Source: Candidatus Aminicenantes bacterium
GTDB lineage: Bacteria; Acidobacteriota; Aminicenantia; UBA2199
Assembly: GCA_026393795.1 (NCBI GenBank)
Contig: JAPKZL010000223.1
Span: forward strand, 1 to 52,816
Direction of reading: 5' to 3'
DNA: 52,816 nt
Positions 34,605 to 42,066 of the stretch are shown in pieces. The position numbers and the translations under genes are program-made. Positions within the stretch are counted from its first letter, which is position 1. Each line of letters opens with the position of its first letter. The notes beneath the pieces were generated by a model. The model had not been told where the DNA came from, did no database searches, and was given only the letters and a program-made list of their open reading frames with translations.

Positions 34605-35312
34605 GTGGACCTTTTCGGCCAGCCCGCCGATTACCGGGCCATTCAGGCCATCGCCGAAAAATACGGCCTGTTCGTTTTGGAGGACGCCGCCCAGAGTTTC
34701 GGCGCCGAGCAGAAAGGCAAAAAGGCCGGCGCCCTGGCCAAGGTGGCCGGCACCAGCTTCTTCCCGGCCAAGCCGTTGGGCTGCTACGGCGACGGCGGCA
34801 TGATCTTCACCAATGACAAAGACATCCGCGACCAGCTGTTCTCCATCCGCGTTCACGGCCAGGGGGCGGACAAGTACACCAACGTGCGCCTGGGCATCAA
34901 CGGCCGCATGGATTCCCTGCAAGCCGCCGTCCTGCTGGCCAAGATGGAAATATTTCCCGAGGAGATCGAACGGCGCCAGGAGATCGCCGGCCGCTACAGC
35001 CGGCTGCTGGCAGGGACCGTCACTGTGCCGCGGGTGCTGGAAGAAAATGTTTCGGCTTGGGCGCAATACTCGGTGCTGCATCCGCGCCGCGACGAGATTA
35101 TCAAAAAGCTCCGTGAAAACGGCATCCCGACCGCCATCTATTACCCCATCCCCCTGCATTTGCAGGAGGCTTTCGCCGGCCTTGGCTACCAGGCCGGTGA
35201 CTTCCCCATCGCCGAGAAAGCGGCCAAGGAAATTTTCAGCCTGCCCATGCACCCTTACCTGGGAGCGGCCGAACAGGAAATGATCGCGGCCATCATCCGC
35301 CAGTGCCAATGA
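34605..35312 (+). pseudogene. DegT/DnrJ/EryC1 aminotransferase, C-terminal fragment
   Basis: The remaining two thirds of the same aminotransferase. In-frame family sequence begins before this GTG, at about 34580 (LKPRGIIPVDLFGQPADYRA), and includes LFVLEDAAQSFGAEQKGKKA, then SFFPAKPLGCYGDGGM with the PLP lysine, and RMDSLQAAVLLAK. Between fragments roughly 20-30 residues normally present after DIDPxTFNID are missing, so an internal deletion that is not a multiple of three has broken the gene (or the assembly lost bases). It overlaps the next gene as ATGA. A second, intact aminotransferase follows in the operon. Confidence 0.8.
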
Positions 35313-35758
35313 AAAAAACAGCGCCGGAACCGGCGTTTGAAGAAATCCAGCATCAAGGCAAAACGATCGCCATCATCCTGCGCAGCCATTACAGCGCCGG
35401 CGAAAGCCGTTTTTTCAGCCCGGCCGATTTTTCGCAGCAGTTAGGCTTCCTCGTCCACCGCCGGGGCCACACCATCCCCGCCCATTTTCACAAGAAGATC
35501 CAGCGTGAAATCTTTCTAACCCAGGAAGTGCTGCTGATAAAGAAAGGGGAAATCCAGGTCAACCTGTACAGCAACGAGCAGCAGTTCCTGACCAGCCGTC
35601 TGCTGCATACCGGCGACATCATTTTTCTCTGCAGCGGCGGGCATGGTTTCACCATGCGCCAGGACAGCGAGATCGTCGAGGTCAAGCAAGGTCCCTATTC
35701 GGGCCGCGACAGCGACAAGGAGAATTTTGCCGGGATTGAGAATGATACCGGTCAGTGA
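35309..35758 (+). CDS. Cupin-like protein of the glycan cluster
   Basis: A 149-residue protein with a single cupin-like core: GHTIPAHFHKKIQREIFLTQ supplies His-x-His-type residues and Glu, VLLIKKGEIQVNLY is the following strand pair, and LHTGDIIFLCSGGHGFTM supplies a further conserved His. It ends VEVKQGPYSGRDSDKENF. This is not the dTDP-sugar epimerase RmlC; it resembles small metal-binding cupins found in O-antigen loci, whose activity is not established. The ATG overlaps the previous stop (ATGA), and the next gene starts 17 bp before its end, so it is tightly coupled on both sides. Confidence 0.7.
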   Translation: MKKTAPEPAFEEIQHQGKTIAIILRSHYSAGESRFFSPADFSQQLGFLVHRRGHTIPAHFHKKIQREIFLTQEVLLIKKGEIQVNLYSNEQQFLTSRLLHTGDIIFLCSGGHGFTMRQDSEIVEVKQGPYSGRDSDKENFAGIENDTGQ

Positions 35759-36857
35759 ACCGCTCATCGGCCGTCAGGAAGCGCGCTGGGTGCGGGAATG
35801 CCTGGAGACCGGCTGGATCTCATCCGAAGGCCGCTTCATTCCCGCTTTCGAATCCGCCTTCGCGGACCTCTGCGGCCGCCGCCACGGCGTGGCGGTAAAC
35901 AACGGTACCAACGCCCTGATCCTGGCGCTGCGGGCGCTGGCACTGCCGGCCGGCAGCGAAGTAATCGTCCCAGCGTTCACCATCATCTCCTGCGCCCTGG
36001 CCTGCATCGATAACGGCCTGGTCCCCGTTTTTGTCGACGCCGAAAGGGACACCTGGAACATGGCCATCGATCAGATCGAAGCCCGGATCTCCCCCCGTAC
36101 CAGGGCCATCATGGCCGTGCACATCTACGGCCACCCGGTTGACATGGATGGGCTGCAAGCCATTGCTGACCGCCACCACTTATTGGTCATCGAGGACTTC
36201 GCCGAAGCCATCGCTTCGGAGTACAGGGGGAAAAAATGCGGGAGTTTCGGCCGCGTCAGCTGCACCAGCTTTTACGCCAACAAGTTGATCTCCACCGGCG
36301 AAGGCGGCATGTGCCTGACCGATGACGAGGAACTGGCCGCGGCCATGCGCCGCCTGCGCAACCTGGCCTTCGTGCCCGAGCAGCGTTTCGTCCACCAGGA
36401 ACTCGGTTTCAATTTCCGCATGACCAATATCCAGGCCGCCATCGGCCTGGGGCAGCTGGCAAACACCAAGTCCCGCTTGAAGAAAAAAATCGTTATGGCC
36501 AAACGTTACCGTTCCCTGCTGGCCGACCTGGAGCGGCGCGGCTTGATCGTCCTGCCGGCGCAGCGGCCGCAGACCGTCAACAGTTACTGGATGTTCGGCA
36601 TCCTGCTGACGAAAAAAAGCGGCTGCCAGGCCGCGGCGGTGATGAAGGAGCTGGCCGAAAAAGGGATCCAGACACGCCCGTTCTTTTACCCACTGCACCG
36701 CCAACCCGCCTTCCGGCCGTTCCCCTGGTTCAAAGAAATGAGTTTGCCGGTCAGCGAGGAGCTGTATCAATACGGATTGTACCTGCCTTCCGGGCTGACC
36801 TTGCGCAAGGCACAGATGGAGAAAGTAGCCGCGGCACTGGCGGAGATTTTGCCATGA
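35742..36857 (+). CDS. DegT/DnrJ/EryC1/StrS family sugar aminotransferase
   Basis: A 371-residue PLP enzyme, likely converting a nucleotide-activated keto-sugar into an amino sugar (perosamine or 4-amino-4,6-dideoxy type). Motifs run in order: MIPVSEPLIGRQEARWVREC, GVAVNNGTNALILALRALAL (PLP phosphate), VPAFTIISCALACIDNGLVP, LLVIEDFAEAIASEYRGKKC (PLP aspartate), SFYANKLISTGEGGM with the Schiff-base Lys, and GFNFRMTNIQAAIGLGQL. The length is typical. It overlaps the cupin gene by 17 bp and the following methyltransferase as ATGA. It is complete, unlike the paralogue upstream, so the pathway may persist. Confidence 0.92.
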   Translation: MIPVSEPLIGRQEARWVRECLETGWISSEGRFIPAFESAFADLCGRRHGVAVNNGTNALILALRALALPAGSEVIVPAFTIISCALACIDNGLVPVFVDAERDTWNMAIDQIEARISPRTRAIMAVHIYGHPVDMDGLQAIADRHHLLVIEDFAEAIASEYRGKKCGSFGRVSCTSFYANKLISTGEGGMCLTDDEELAAAMRRLRNLAFVPEQRFVHQELGFNFRMTNIQAAIGLGQLANTKSRLKKKIVMAKRYRSLLADLERRGLIVLPAQRPQTVNSYWMFGILLTKKSGCQAAAVMKELAEKGIQTRPFFYPLHRQPAFRPFPWFKEMSLPVSEELYQYGLYLPSGLTLRKAQMEKVAAALAEILP

Positions 36858-37621
36858 GCGTGTTCGACGCCGGGTACGCCGGCTGGTACGACACCTTGTA
36901 CGGCGAAAAGGATTACCCGGGCGAATGCGCCTACCTGCAGGAGCTGTTTCAGCGCCGAGGCGTGACCCCGAAAGCCATCATCGACCTGGGCTGCGGCACC
37001 GGCGGCCATGCCTTGCTGCTGGCGCAGCGCGGCTATGCCGTGACCGCCGTAGACCGCTCGGCCGCCATGCTCCAGACGGCGCGGGACAAGGCGGCGTGCG
37101 CCGGCCTGAACGTGGATTTCCGCCAGGAGGATATCACCCGCATGGGCTGGCGGGAGAACTTCGACGCCGCTATTGCCATGTTCGCCGTAGCCGGCTATTT
37201 GGCCGAAGACCGGGAGATGGAGGATTTCCTGACCGGCGTAATGCGCAGCCTGCGGCCGGGCGGCATCTTTATCTTCGACGGCTGGTACGGCCCAGGCGTC
37301 CTGCGCGAACGGCCGGCGACGCGGCGGCTGGAAATCCCTTTGGGCGACGGCGAGGTACTGCTGCGCTCGGCCGAGCCCCGCCTGGACATTCAGGCGCAAA
37401 CCGTGGAAATACACTACCGCTTGCAGCATACGCGGGCGGGAGCCGTCATCGCCGAAAGCGAAGAGCGTCACCTGATGAGGTTCTTTTTCCCGCGCGAATT
37501 GTGCGCCCTGCTGCACCAGGCCGGGTTCGTCGACGTTTCCCTGCATCCCTGGCTTGAGCCCGATCAGCCGTTGCAGGAGCAGCACTGGCATTTCAGCGCC
37601 GTCGCCGCAAAAAGAAAATGA
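36854..37621 (+). CDS. Class I SAM-dependent methyltransferase
   Basis: A 255-residue methyltransferase: motif I is IIDLGCGTGGHALLLAQRG (about 39-57), followed by AVDRSAAMLQTARDKAACAG (adenosine-binding acidic residue) and the post-motif region MFAVAGYLAEDREMEDFLTG, LRPGGIFIFDGWYGPG. The beta-sheet C-terminal half with IVEIHYR-like strands is typical of small-molecule or sugar methyltransferases. Its substrate is probably a sugar of the cluster's glycan. The start is coupled to the aminotransferase by ATGA; the exporter gene follows after 6 bp. Confidence 0.88.
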   Translation: MSVFDAGYAGWYDTLYGEKDYPGECAYLQELFQRRGVTPKAIIDLGCGTGGHALLLAQRGYAVTAVDRSAAMLQTARDKAACAGLNVDFRQEDITRMGWRENFDAAIAMFAVAGYLAEDREMEDFLTGVMRSLRPGGIFIFDGWYGPGVLRERPATRRLEIPLGDGEVLLRSAEPRLDIQAQTVEIHYRLQHTRAGAVIAESEERHLMRFFFPRELCALLHQAGFVDVSLHPWLEPDQPLQEQHWHFSAVAAKRK

Positions 37622-37627
37622 ATCGCC

Positions 37628-38467
37628 ATGAATAAAAGAAGCGCGGAGCCTTTCGACCTGATCATCGAGCCCAAGCAATCGGTCCGCCACTTCTGGCGCG
37701 ATCTGTGGGAGTACCGCGAGCTGTTTTACTTTCTTTCCTGGCGCGACGTGCTGGTCCAATACAAGCAGACGGCGGTGGGAATCGTCTGGAGCGTGCTGCG
37801 GCCGCTCTTGACCATGCTGGTCTTCACCTTCATCTTCGGCCGGCTGGCGCGGCTGCCGGCGGAAGGTCTCCCCTACCCGGTGCTGGTATTCTGCGGCATG
37901 CTGCCCTGGCATTTTTTCGCCAGCGCCCTGACCGAGAGCAGCCAAAGCCTGGTGGGCAACGCCAACCTGATCACCAAGATCTATTTCCCGCGCCTGATCA
38001 TCCCCATCTCCAGTCTCCTGGTCGGGCTGGTCGATTTTCTCGTCTCCTTCGTCATCCTGTGCGGCCTGCTTGGCTGGCACGGGCTGTGGCCCAATTGGCA
38101 CTGGCTGGCCCTGCCCCTCCTGCTGCTGCTCGCCTGCGCCGCCGCCCTGGGCGCCGGGTTGTGGTTCGCGGCCTGGAACGTGAAATACCGCGACTTCCGC
38201 TATGTCATTCCCTTCGTCGTGCAGTTCGGGCTTTACATTTCGCCGGTGGGGTTTTCCAGCACGATCGTTCCCGCGGCCTGGCGTTCCCTGTACGCCCTGA
38301 ACCCCATGGTCGGGGTGATCGACGGCTTCCGCTGGGCCGTCAGCGGCGGCCGCACGGCGCTGAGCCTGACCGCGCTCCTCGTTTCCGCGGCCGTTTCCCT
38401 GGTCCTGCTCGGCAGCGGGCTCGCCCATTTCCGCAAAATGGAGCGGGAATTCGCGGACGTGATCTGA
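37628..38467 (+). CDS. wzm: ABC-2 O-polysaccharide exporter permease (Wzm-like)
   Basis: A 279-residue permease with six membrane helices. Family segments are visible: FDLIIEPKQSVRHFWRDLWE and FFLSWRDVLVQYKQTAVGIV-like N-terminal interface helix (LSWRDVLVQYKQTAVG), FTFIFGRLARLPAEGLPYPV, SLVGNANLITKIYFPRLIIP, NVKYRDFRYVIPFVVQFGLY and LYALNPMVGVIDGFRWA. With the Wzt ATPase one base downstream it flips undecaprenyl-linked O-polysaccharide across the inner membrane. This indicates ABC-dependent, not Wzx/Wzy, assembly for this glycan, although ligase-family proteins lie nearby. Confidence 0.93.
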   Translation: MNKRSAEPFDLIIEPKQSVRHFWRDLWEYRELFYFLSWRDVLVQYKQTAVGIVWSVLRPLLTMLVFTFIFGRLARLPAEGLPYPVLVFCGMLPWHFFASALTESSQSLVGNANLITKIYFPRLIIPISSLLVGLVDFLVSFVILCGLLGWHGLWPNWHWLALPLLLLLACAAALGAGLWFAAWNVKYRDFRYVIPFVVQFGLYISPVGFSSTIVPAAWRSLYALNPMVGVIDGFRWAVSGGRTALSLTALLVSAAVSLVLLGSGLAHFRKMEREFADVI

Positions 38468-38468
38468 C

Positions 38469-39764
38469 ATGAACGAAGTGATCCGCCTGGAAAGCGTCGG
38501 CAAAAAGTACCGCCTGCGCCACCAGAGCAGCGCCCATTACCAGGCCTTGCGCGACGTTCTCGGCGAAAGCCTGCGCGGCCTGGGCCGCCGGCTGCGAAGA
38601 CGCGGCCGCCAGGGCCGGGTCACCAAAGAGGACTTTTGGGCCCTGCGGGACGTCTCCCTGGCCGTCAAGCAGGGCGAACGACTGGGCATCATCGGCCGCA
38701 ACGGCGCCGGCAAGTCCACCCTGCTGAAGCTGCTCAGCCGCATCACCGCCCCTTCGGCGGGGCGGCTCCTGCTCAAAGGCCGGGTCGGCTCGCTGCTGGA
38801 GGTCGGCACCGGCTTTCACCCGGAATTGACCGGCCGGGAGAACATCTATCTCAACGGAGCCATCCTGGGCATGAAGCGCGCCGAGATCCGCCGCCAGTTC
38901 GACGAGATCGTGGCCTTCGCCGAGGTGGAAAAATTCCTCGACACGCCGGTCAAACGCTATTCGTCCGGCATGTACGTGCGCCTGGCCTTTGCCGTCGCCG
39001 CCCATCTGGACACCGACATCCTGCTGGTGGATGAGGTCCTCGCCGTCGGTGACGCGCAGTTCCAGAAAAAGTGCCTGGGCAAGATGGAGGACATCACCCG
39101 CCAGGGGCGGACCATTCTCTTCGTCAGCCACAACATGTCTTTGATATCCGCCCTTTGTTCTCGAGCTGTTCTTTTAAACGCCGGCCGGATTGAAAGCGTG
39201 GGCGAAGTTTCGTCGACTATCCTTGCCTATTCCAAGGATATCTCCACACTTTCTTCTATCGACCTAACCCATTTCTCCCACTCTGGCCCGCATGAATATG
39301 TTTTTACCAAAAAGTTGTCTTTGTTCAATTCGGAAAAAAGCCCATGCAGTACATTCACCATGGGAATGCCACTGATTGCCCGAATCGAGTTTACGTGCCT
39401 GAAACAGTTCAAGGATGTGGAAGTCGGCTTGAAAATCAGCAGCATCAACCATGCCGCCATTCATTACCTCAGTTCAAGCTGGGAGGGCTTGAAGCAGGAT
39501 TTGGAACCCGGGACCTACGTTTATGAAGTGACCATACCGGAAATATTGCTTTTTCCCGGCAAATACATCTTGGGAACTTGGATACTCAGGGATGGATTCT
39601 GGTCAGATGACCATGTCCAGGAAATCACTGCCATTGAAGTTATCGGCAAGGATATCACCGGGAACTTTTGCAAGCACAATATCAAAAACACCTTCGAAAA
39701 ATATGCCCACAGCGGAGGGGAGGTTTACCTGCCCAGCCACTGGCGATTCTGGCGTGGAGAATAA
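38469..39764 (+). CDS. wzt: O-polysaccharide exporter ATPase with C-terminal glycan-binding domain (Wzt-like)
   Basis: A 431-residue ATPase partner of Wzm. The ABC domain has Walker A GIIGRNGAGKSTLLKLL, the TagH/Wzt-type LTGRENIYLNGAILGMK, signature YSSGMYVRLAFAVAAHL, Walker B ILLVDEVLAVGD and the switch His in LFVSHNMS. Residues from about 265 form an additional beta-rich domain (FTMGMPLIARIEFTCLKQFK, EPGTYVYEVTIPEILLFPGK) of the Wzt_C type, which in known systems recognises the capped, often methylated or phosphorylated, non-reducing end of the O-chain. The presence of this domain fits the methyltransferases and phosphotransferase downstream. The last third is noticeably less GC-rich than the ATPase part. 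Confidence 0.93.
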   Translation: MNEVIRLESVGKKYRLRHQSSAHYQALRDVLGESLRGLGRRLRRRGRQGRVTKEDFWALRDVSLAVKQGERLGIIGRNGAGKSTLLKLLSRITAPSAGRLLLKGRVGSLLEVGTGFHPELTGRENIYLNGAILGMKRAEIRRQFDEIVAFAEVEKFLDTPVKRYSSGMYVRLAFAVAAHLDTDILLVDEVLAVGDAQFQKKCLGKMEDITRQGRTILFVSHNMSLISALCSRAVLLNAGRIESVGEVSSTILAYSKDISTLSSIDLTHFSHSGPHEYVFTKKLSLFNSEKSPCSTFTMGMPLIARIEFTCLKQFKDVEVGLKISSINHAAIHYLSSSWEGLKQDLEPGTYVYEVTIPEILLFPGKYILGTWILRDGFWSDDHVQEITAIEVIGKDITGNFCKHNIKNTFEKYAHSGGEVYLPSHWRFWRGE

Positions 39765-39766
39765 CG

Positions 39767-40489
39767 ATGAAAACAAAACACGCTTTGTTTTTAGCGGCGG
39801 GAAGCGGAAACAGGCTGCTCCCGCTCACCAAGGACCTGCCCAAAAGCCTGTTGCTGGTCAACAGAAAATCTATTTTGGAAAACGCCCTTACCCACCTCGC
39901 TGAAGCAGGAGTGGAAAGGGTTGTCATCGTCATCGGTCACCTGGGACAGTTAATTCGCGACTGCTTTGGTGATTCCTTTCTTGGCATGCGCTTGGAGTAT
40001 ATGGAAAATCCCATCTACCAATCAACCAATAGCATGTACAGTCTGCATCTGGGCCTGCAAGAAGTATCAGGGCCGATCTGGATCCTGGAAGGAGACGTGG
40101 TATTTGATGGACAAATTCTACACCTGCCCCGTCCCGCTGAAATATCGTGGTTTGTGGATTCGCAGGCGCTGCAAATGGATGGGGCCTTCCTGCAAACGGA
40201 TCAGCATGGGATAGTCCAGTCCCTACGCATCATCCGTCCTCCGGAAAAAGCCCAGATGGGAAACTTTAAGTCGATCGGGATCCTTCATCTCTCCATGGCC
40301 GCCGTACCGATTATACAAAAATGGCTGTCCGGCGGATTGGCAAATCAGCAAAGCAATCTGTATTATGATTTGATCTTTGCGGATCATCTTGAGGAAAGAC
40401 TGATTTCGGTGGTAGACATCCATGGTTCACGCTGGTTCGAAATTGATACTCCAGCCGATCTGAAGGCGGCGCAGGAACTCTTTAAATGA
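39767..40489 (+). CDS. Nucleotidyltransferase, LicC/phosphocholine cytidylyltransferase-like
   Basis: A 240-residue NTP-transferase. AAGSGNRLLPLTKDLPKSLL is the nucleotide-binding start, LAEAGVERVVIVIGHLGQLI follows, and NPIYQSTNSMYSLHLGLQEV is the T-N-x-x-S-x-x-x-A/L block found in LicC-type cytidylyltransferases. WILEGDVVFD holds the metal-binding Asp, and the end HGSRWFEIDTPADLKAAQEL is typical. The likely product is a CDP-activated alcohol or amino compound rather than a dTDP-sugar; the exact substrate (choline-, ethanolamine-, glutamine- or glycerol-like phosphate) is not decided. It begins 2 bp after wzt. A TagB-like transferase downstream could use its product. Confidence 0.8.
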   Translation: MKTKHALFLAAGSGNRLLPLTKDLPKSLLLVNRKSILENALTHLAEAGVERVVIVIGHLGQLIRDCFGDSFLGMRLEYMENPIYQSTNSMYSLHLGLQEVSGPIWILEGDVVFDGQILHLPRPAEISWFVDSQALQMDGAFLQTDQHGIVQSLRIIRPPEKAQMGNFKSIGILHLSMAAVPIIQKWLSGGLANQQSNLYYDLIFADHLEERLISVVDIHGSRWFEIDTPADLKAAQELFK

Positions 40490-40531
40490 AGATGATAATG
40501 AGTTGTCTACCATTCTTCAGGAAAAACATTT

Positions 40532-41344
40532 TTGACCACATCCCCACCAATGCCTCCAAATAAAGTTCCTTTCCGTTTTTGGAATAATATGCAGGGTGTT
40601 TCTCCGCCACTGATCGGAGTTCACGGCATGGGTGGAGGCGGGCTAATAGAAGTTTGCTACCGACACTATTTTGAATTTCGTCATCTACAAAATATCTGTA
40701 ACTTCCGCAAGGATATGAAGGTTTTGGAATTGGGATGCGGCAATGGCCGGTGGGCACTTTCTATAGCGCCACAAGTGAAGGCCTATGTCGGTGTTGACTT
40801 CAGTCATTCGGCTTTGCAGGTTGCCCAAAAACAAGTTGAAAAAAACAGATCGAAAAATATATCGCTCATCGAAAAAAACATCGTCGAATTCATGGGCGCG
40901 GACAAATATGACCTGATTTATCTGAGCGGCGTCAGCCAATATTTGTCGGATGAAGAGTTTCAGCTTACCCTGGAGCACATCCGCCCCTGTTGCCACCCGG
41001 CGACGGTCATCGTGGACAGAAGCACCATCAATCTCAAGCAAAGGGAAATCATGGAAAACGGAGATTACTGGGCCCTGTTCCGCACCGCCAACGAATTGGA
41101 ACGGCTTTTAAAAAGCATCGGTTTTGCGCTCATTTACAGAAAAAGAAGTTACCGTTTTTTAAGGGGGGGGAAACTCCTCCGCCAGCCGCGGTTGAATAAA
41201 TGGTTGGCCAAGCTGGTTTACTGGACGCGACCGCTTTCCTTCCACGTGCTGCACCTGGCTACCATCCTGGCCGACGCCATCAAGCCAATTTCATTTGAAG
41301 GCGGAATGCGCTCGCACGATTTTCTCGTCTTTAAACAACCATGA
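40532..41344 (+). CDS. Class I SAM-dependent methyltransferase containing a G8 tract
   Basis: A 270-residue methyltransferase. Motif I is VLELGCGNGRWALSIAPQVK, then YVGVDFSHSALQVAQKQVEK and the DLIYLSGVSQYLSDEEF region; the C-terminal part is basic and helical (FLRGGKLLRQPRLNKWLAKL). The reading start is TTG at 40532 with AGGA about 10 bp upstream; an ATG at 40550 is an alternative without a ribosome binding site. A run of eight G (41163-41170) lies inside the coding region, where slippage would switch the gene off. It is coupled to the racemase gene by ATGA. Substrate probably a glycan or its phosphate decoration. Confidence 0.82.
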   Translation: MTTSPPMPPNKVPFRFWNNMQGVSPPLIGVHGMGGGGLIEVCYRHYFEFRHLQNICNFRKDMKVLELGCGNGRWALSIAPQVKAYVGVDFSHSALQVAQKQVEKNRSKNISLIEKNIVEFMGADKYDLIYLSGVSQYLSDEEFQLTLEHIRPCCHPATVIVDRSTINLKQREIMENGDYWALFRTANELERLLKSIGFALIYRKRSYRFLRGGKLLRQPRLNKWLAKLVYWTRPLSFHVLHLATILADAIKPISFEGGMRSHDFLVFKQP

Positions 41345-42066
41345 GCAAGAGCCGAGCAAAAACAGTGGGGGTCCTCGGCGGGATGGGACCGTTGGCAACT
41401 GCCCTTTTTTTTAAAAAACTGATCGAAGCGACGCCGGCAAAAAAGGATTGGGAACACCTGCGCGTGATCATCGACAATGATCCGCAAATCCCCAGCCGCA
41501 CCCGTCATTTCTTATATCAGGAGGAATCGCCGGTAGCCAGGATGATTGCCGATTGTCAAAAACTGGCAGCCTATCCGGTCGATTTCATCGTCATCCCGTG
41601 CAACAGCGCCTCATTTTTCCTCCCTGAAATCCAGCCCCACGTGACGGTCCCCATTCTGAACATCATGGAGACAACGGCCAGGAGTTTGGCTTCCAACTTT
41701 CCCGGCATCCGCCGGGTGGCCGTATTGGGAGGAGCCATCACCTATCATCATAGGACCTACCAGCCTTTCCTGCAAAAGCTGGGATTCATCCATGTTCAAC
41801 ATTCGCCAGCGATCCAGCAGCAAGTCGAAGCTCTCATTGAACAAATCAAGATCAATGAACTGGGCCCGGCAATCCTAAAAAAAATGAAAACGCTAATCAA
41901 GCAATTGAAGGAAAAGGAAAAAGTGGAAGCGATTATCCTGGGTTGCACCGAATTCGGCTACATCGCCCAGGTCAAGGCAGGCATCCCCGTCATCGACTCC
42001 ACCCTGGAACTGGCCAAATTCACCGTCCAACTGGCGAGAGCATCCGCCGGAACAGACCGCCCATGA
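41341..42066 (+). CDS. Aspartate/glutamate racemase family protein
   Basis: A 241-residue PLP-independent racemase. VGVLGGMGPLATALFFKKLI is the family start, and both catalytic cysteines are present, C87 in IPCNSAS and C202 in ILGCTEFGYI, so two-base proton transfer is possible. Conserved NDPQIPSRTRHFL binds the substrate carboxylates. It overlaps its neighbours on both sides by ATGA. Cell-wall synthesis needs D-Glu, but MurI is usually elsewhere and of another subfamily. The position inside a glycan operon suggests a D-amino acid (D-Asp or D-Glu) used as a substituent on the exported polymer. That role is inference. Confidence 0.87.
   Translation: MSKSRAKTVGVLGGMGPLATALFFKKLIEATPAKKDWEHLRVIIDNDPQIPSRTRHFLYQEESPVARMIADCQKLAAYPVDFIVIPCNSASFFLPEIQPHVTVPILNIMETTARSLASNFPGIRRVAVLGGAITYHHRTYQPFLQKLGFIHVQHSPAIQQQVEALIEQIKINELGPAILKKMKTLIKQLKEKEKVEAIILGCTEFGYIAQVKAGIPVIDSTLELAKFTVQLARASAGTDRP

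Noticed and set aside
36767-38503. 578-residue antisense open frame under the methyltransferase and wzm genes
   Set aside because: Both sense genes are certain. The antisense product is Gln/Gly/Glu-rich shadow sequence with no start signal.
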